A stretch of DNA of 64,000 nucleotides from Armigeres subalbatus (taxonomy: Eukaryota > Arthropoda > Insecta > Diptera > Culicidae). Below, piece by piece: positions 60,560 to 64,000 of the stretch. The stretch lies in contig NC_085140.1 in the NCBI RefSeq assembly GCF_024139115.2, forward strand, positions 52,125,301-52,189,300, given 5' to 3'. Below the pieces are notes generated by a model. The model worked only from the letters and a program-made list of their open reading frames with translations, did not search any database and was not told where the DNA came from. Position numbers and translations under genes: made by a program. Each line of letters starts with the position of its first letter. Position 1 is the first letter of the stretch.

Positions 60560-63117
60560 ACGCTAAGCAATGATACTCTGACACAATAATCCAGGCTTGT
60601 ACCACCTATGAATGTGTGTGAACCTCTCAATCCTAAGGCTAATGCTTATTGAAAATTTTATTTCCTTTAGTATTAGAGTTTCCATTTCTGCCATTTTCGT
60701 TGTCCGGATTCGGGATGAAGTTGTTCATATCCCTGAAATCCTGGATCCTGTGATTTTCCGATGTTTTAAGAAAACTTATTTTGATTTAAAACGATTTTAT
60801 TCAAGGGTAAAGTTCTTATTTTAGAAAGGCCAGATAATACAGAGTTCAAATTGGAACTCAATTCAATTCAAATTTGACGATTCTTTCGAAAAAAACAACT
60901 TCAAGAAGCAAAATATCAGTTTTTCTCGAAGGTAGATTGCCCTTTCGGAATAGGGTACGCTGGCGGTTGCATCGTATTGACTGTCTGCATTGTTTTGAAT
61001 ATGCATTGGTTTAGAAGTTGCTGGTATTGCATTCAATAATCTAGTGACGAAAAATGGAAGATGCATATAATCGTAATTATCGATAAATCAGGAGCACTAC
61101 CGATAGATAACGTTAAATCAACGCTCACTTTATCGTCAACGAAACATCATCGTACAACCGTTATCGTTGTCGAAGGGCGTTAAATTAATGACGATAGTTT
61201 ATCGATTAACAACCCTGGAACAGATTATGGTCCAGGAAGATTTCAGATCTTAAAAAGTGTCGATGGATTATCTCCAGAAACATAATCACAATCCGGGATC
61301 CATGGATCGGGCGCATAAGTCTCGTGGCATCGTGCATTGGCTGCGAAAATCATGGGTAGCGCTGTACGAATTTAGTGGTAGGTCTGAACTTTCGGTAGCT
61401 TGCTAGTTGGTCAGAGGATTCCAAGCGAAGTGGTCAGCAGCACAAATTTTCGCGGTATTTATTATTGATGAAGGTAACGCTCCTATGTCATACATGAAAG
61501 TTAGATGCAAAAATGGTTTCAAGCAACGCTTACATAAAATTTCTGTGACTTCTGAACATCATCTATCTTTCCATATTTAATATGCCTCACGATAGCAACC
61601 GCATTGCTACAGATCGCATTATAAACTGTTGCAAGGATTATCAGATTGAAGGAGGAATGATTAATCACATGATCAGTTTTTGTTAATGATATTTATAGCA
61701 AAACTATCCAACCCTAAAAACAGTCCAAGCCAGTAATTTTCCCTCGTTGTGAAATCGTCGAATAGAATTGAACTAGTCAAGGCCCATATTGTAGGTGTCA
61801 TATTCTGTTACTTTATGAATGTTGTTTCAATTGCTGCTCTAAATGATTTTTACCTGCAAGGAGAAGAAAAATGTTGTTAATATTGTTCTTTTTTTGTTGC
61901 ACTAGAATGTCAAATTTAATCCCAAAATTGGTTATAACTCTTTCAAGTATTGAAACAAATAATGTTTGGTAGCCCTAGAAGGAAACATGACATGGCAAAT
62001 ACATCTATGTCGTTGTGAGTTTTCATGTCAATCCACAAGCAAAACGATTTGAATTCAAATGTTATCATGTAATAAACTTTTTTCATTCACCAAGAATAAA
62101 AGTTTTCCACAATCGTTATGTATTATTGCTGGATTATTGATTCATTTCTTTTACGCCCATAATATCCCATGTTAATATTAATCCCGTTATCATTATCTTT
62201 TAATCTTATCCTGTTGGTCAATTCAATTGCGTAACTAGAAGCGTATCAAGGAACAAATTGCGATGCCACAGTTTCATCATTTTCAAAAGCCAATAGATAA
62301 TCCCTCCTTCGATGACGTTGAAAAGATTGACGTTATCAATTTTCATATACAAATCAGATTCAATTTATGTGTTCCAGGCTCAGCTGCAAAATTACAGCAA
62401 CGTCTCAAGAACATCATGTATCGAAAATAACTTTCCGGAAATATTATTAGCGAAACAGCTTCTCCTGTTGCGTGGCTGGGTATCAGACTGCGTTGCCAGC
62501 GCACATCGTGAATCGAAGAGAAAAAATGGCTTCCGAAGCAAAATACGCCCGATCGGTTCAAAAAAATTTATTTAATCCATTCTCAAAGTCTTTTTTCCCA
62601 ACCGAATTACTCCATAAGTATAGAGAAGTAAGAAAAAATTTCACTACGGGGTCCTGACAGGTATCACCACCTGTTTATTTTATTTTTGATATGTTTAAGA
62701 CGTGCGGTGTAGCAGTAAGTCGGTATCAATTTTCCTCCCTGTTTATGTTTTCCGTCGAGGGCGATAAGAGAAATCGGAAAAATGTAACTAGAAAGGAAAT
62801 TCCAAAAAGCACCGGTTTGGGAAAGTGGTTCATCGTAATCGTACATTGATCAAAAGTATTACCTAGTGGCTATAAATTATTCAATATTTATCTTTCTGTT
62901 TGAATAGTCATCTTATTTTCAAATTCAGAAAAAAATAATTGATCCGCTGTATATAATCAAAGCACTTTTTTGCAATTTCAAATCATTTTATGGCACAATT
63001 ACATAAAAGAACTTATTGACACAATTCGCCACTTTTCTGCGGTACGCTCGACACATCTTTGTGTGTATTTCAACCATCAAAGCACTTAGATAGCAAGAAT
63101 TAAAGCAAGTATGGTAT
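60560..63117. other. AT-rich, no supported gene; small palindromic segment near 61070-61214
   Basis: At 61070-61214, TTATCGATAAA on the left and GTTTATCGATTAAC on the right flank GATAACGTTAAATC and GGGCGTTAAATTAATG words, a probable small foldback element. Otherwise only chance frames are present. Confidence 0.4.
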
Positions 63118-63690
63118 AGCATACGCGGTATTTCTAAAAAAATCGTTTCAGGTGGTCGAAACGAAATTCCGCATTTCGGAATTTGAGCATGGCGAAATTT
63201 AATTTCATGAATTGTTTCGTTTCGTTATATTACAAAATTTCCTAGAAAAAATAAATTTAAAGGAATTAGGAATTTCGAAGCAAATCTATACTTCTACTTT
63301 GCTTTATTATACAAAATTTCTGCGCTTGAACAAAATCATAGCATTATCGCCATATTATATAGTCGGAAACGTGGCGACTATCTCACCTCCCTTTTTACTA
63401 TAACTCTATTGGTCGCAAACAATTATGTATTCAAAAAACGATATCAGAAATGCGTACTTTATGTAAAACTAATTCAATCAAAATTTCGCGACAAAAAAAA
63501 ATTTTTTTTTTGTCGCGGGAAGTTTTGTTTCGTAAAATTTTAAATTAAATGAACCTTGATTTCGTATCGTTTCGAAGTATCGAAAGTAAATCTATTTTTC
63601 GTTTGTTTCGTTCTGAATCAACAAAGACATTTTAAATTTCGTTTCGCTTCGTTTCGTTAAGAAAAAGTGTGTTATCGCATACCCCTATAA
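63118..63690. mobile_element. compact copy of the CATAYGCGGTATTTC element
   Basis: A ~570-bp non-coding element beginning GCATACGCGGTATTTC and ending AAAGTGTGTTATCGCATACC, rich in CGTTTCGTTTCG words. It matches both flanks of the interval 33523-38635 in the same order but lacks the 4.5-kb centre. It therefore represents the unexpanded form of that element. The CGCGACAAAAAAAA hairpin at about 63487-63520 is internal. Confidence 0.65.
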
Positions 63691-64000
63691 ATTTGCAATG
63701 GATGAATGAGAAAACGACATTATACATACGTTTGGCTAAAAGTGCCAGGTGGGAAAGTGAAGCATACGGAGAGGTCCTTCAGTATCAGTCCATATCTTCT
63801 ATGAAAGTAAAATTTGATCTGTTATAAATCAGTCTCCAGTTGCGAAAAAACTCCCCAAGGTATTAAAACTGAATTTTATTCGTACCTCTTTCTATAAGTT
63901 CAACAATCACTCATCAGAGAGGGCATTCTCAATAGACTGAACGATCATTGCCCCGAGGGAGCTGTTCCTAATAAGGTAATCAATAATAATGTACGTTCAA
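63691..64000. other. nothing recognised
   Basis: AT-rich end of the window with no gene or repeat signal that I can support. Confidence 0.4.

Overview
The window is animal nuclear DNA, most probably from an Aedes mosquito. It is AT-rich and packed with small transposable elements. It carries Feilai-type tRNA-derived SINEs ending in GAA repeats, Penelope-like and non-LTR retroelements, a mariner/Tc1-type transposase relic, foldback and MITE-like elements, and several 17-bp satellites of the TTTGGCCGAA type. These features are characteristic of culicine genomes. I see no bacterial operons, rRNA or CRISPR. Species-level assignment is not possible from the sequence alone.

Only one ordinary host gene is supported. 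It lies on the minus strand as two coding exons: 30305-30491 (start codon, signal peptide, LDL-receptor class A module) and 27901-28037 (first half of a CUB-like module). They are joined by a phase-1 intron of about 2.3 kb with good splice sites. An acceptor-like site directly before the ATG suggests a 5'-UTR exon further upstream. The CUB domain is incomplete, so further exons lie downstream, either unrecognised or outside the window. Much of the window may therefore be intronic.

Layout: 1-16.8 kb holds degenerate GAATTCC-type repeats, several inverted-repeat elements, a perfect 42-bp-arm palindrome and two 17-bp satellite blocks. 17.2-22.4 kb is a composite Penelope-like retroelement: an inverted, 5'-truncated copy followed by a nearly full-length copy (RT plus GIY-YIG endonuclease), bounded by a 13-bp target duplication. 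It has hammerhead-ribozyme-like sequence, and its 5' end coincides with the predicted cleavage site. 24.5-27.3 kb looks like a large foldback element carrying minisatellites and a coding-like fragment. 27.9-30.5 kb is the LDLa/CUB gene. 31.7-38.6 kb is a nest of elements: transposase relic, three SINEs, a 72-bp-arm palindrome and a truncated non-LTR RT. 38.6-43.8 kb is mostly unique sequence with no gene I can support. 43.8-57.3 kb is a 13.5-kb tandem array of 9-11-bp units whose last ~0.6 kb is a version with nearly every plus-strand C replaced by T. 57.3-64 kb is AT-rich with two or three further short elements, one of which is a compact relative of the element at 33.5-38.6 kb.

The strongest points for follow-up are the ribozyme/5'-end coincidence in the Penelope element, the palindrome at 34.5 kb that shares its ribozyme-like core, and the strand-asymmetric C-to-T block at the edge of the large satellite.
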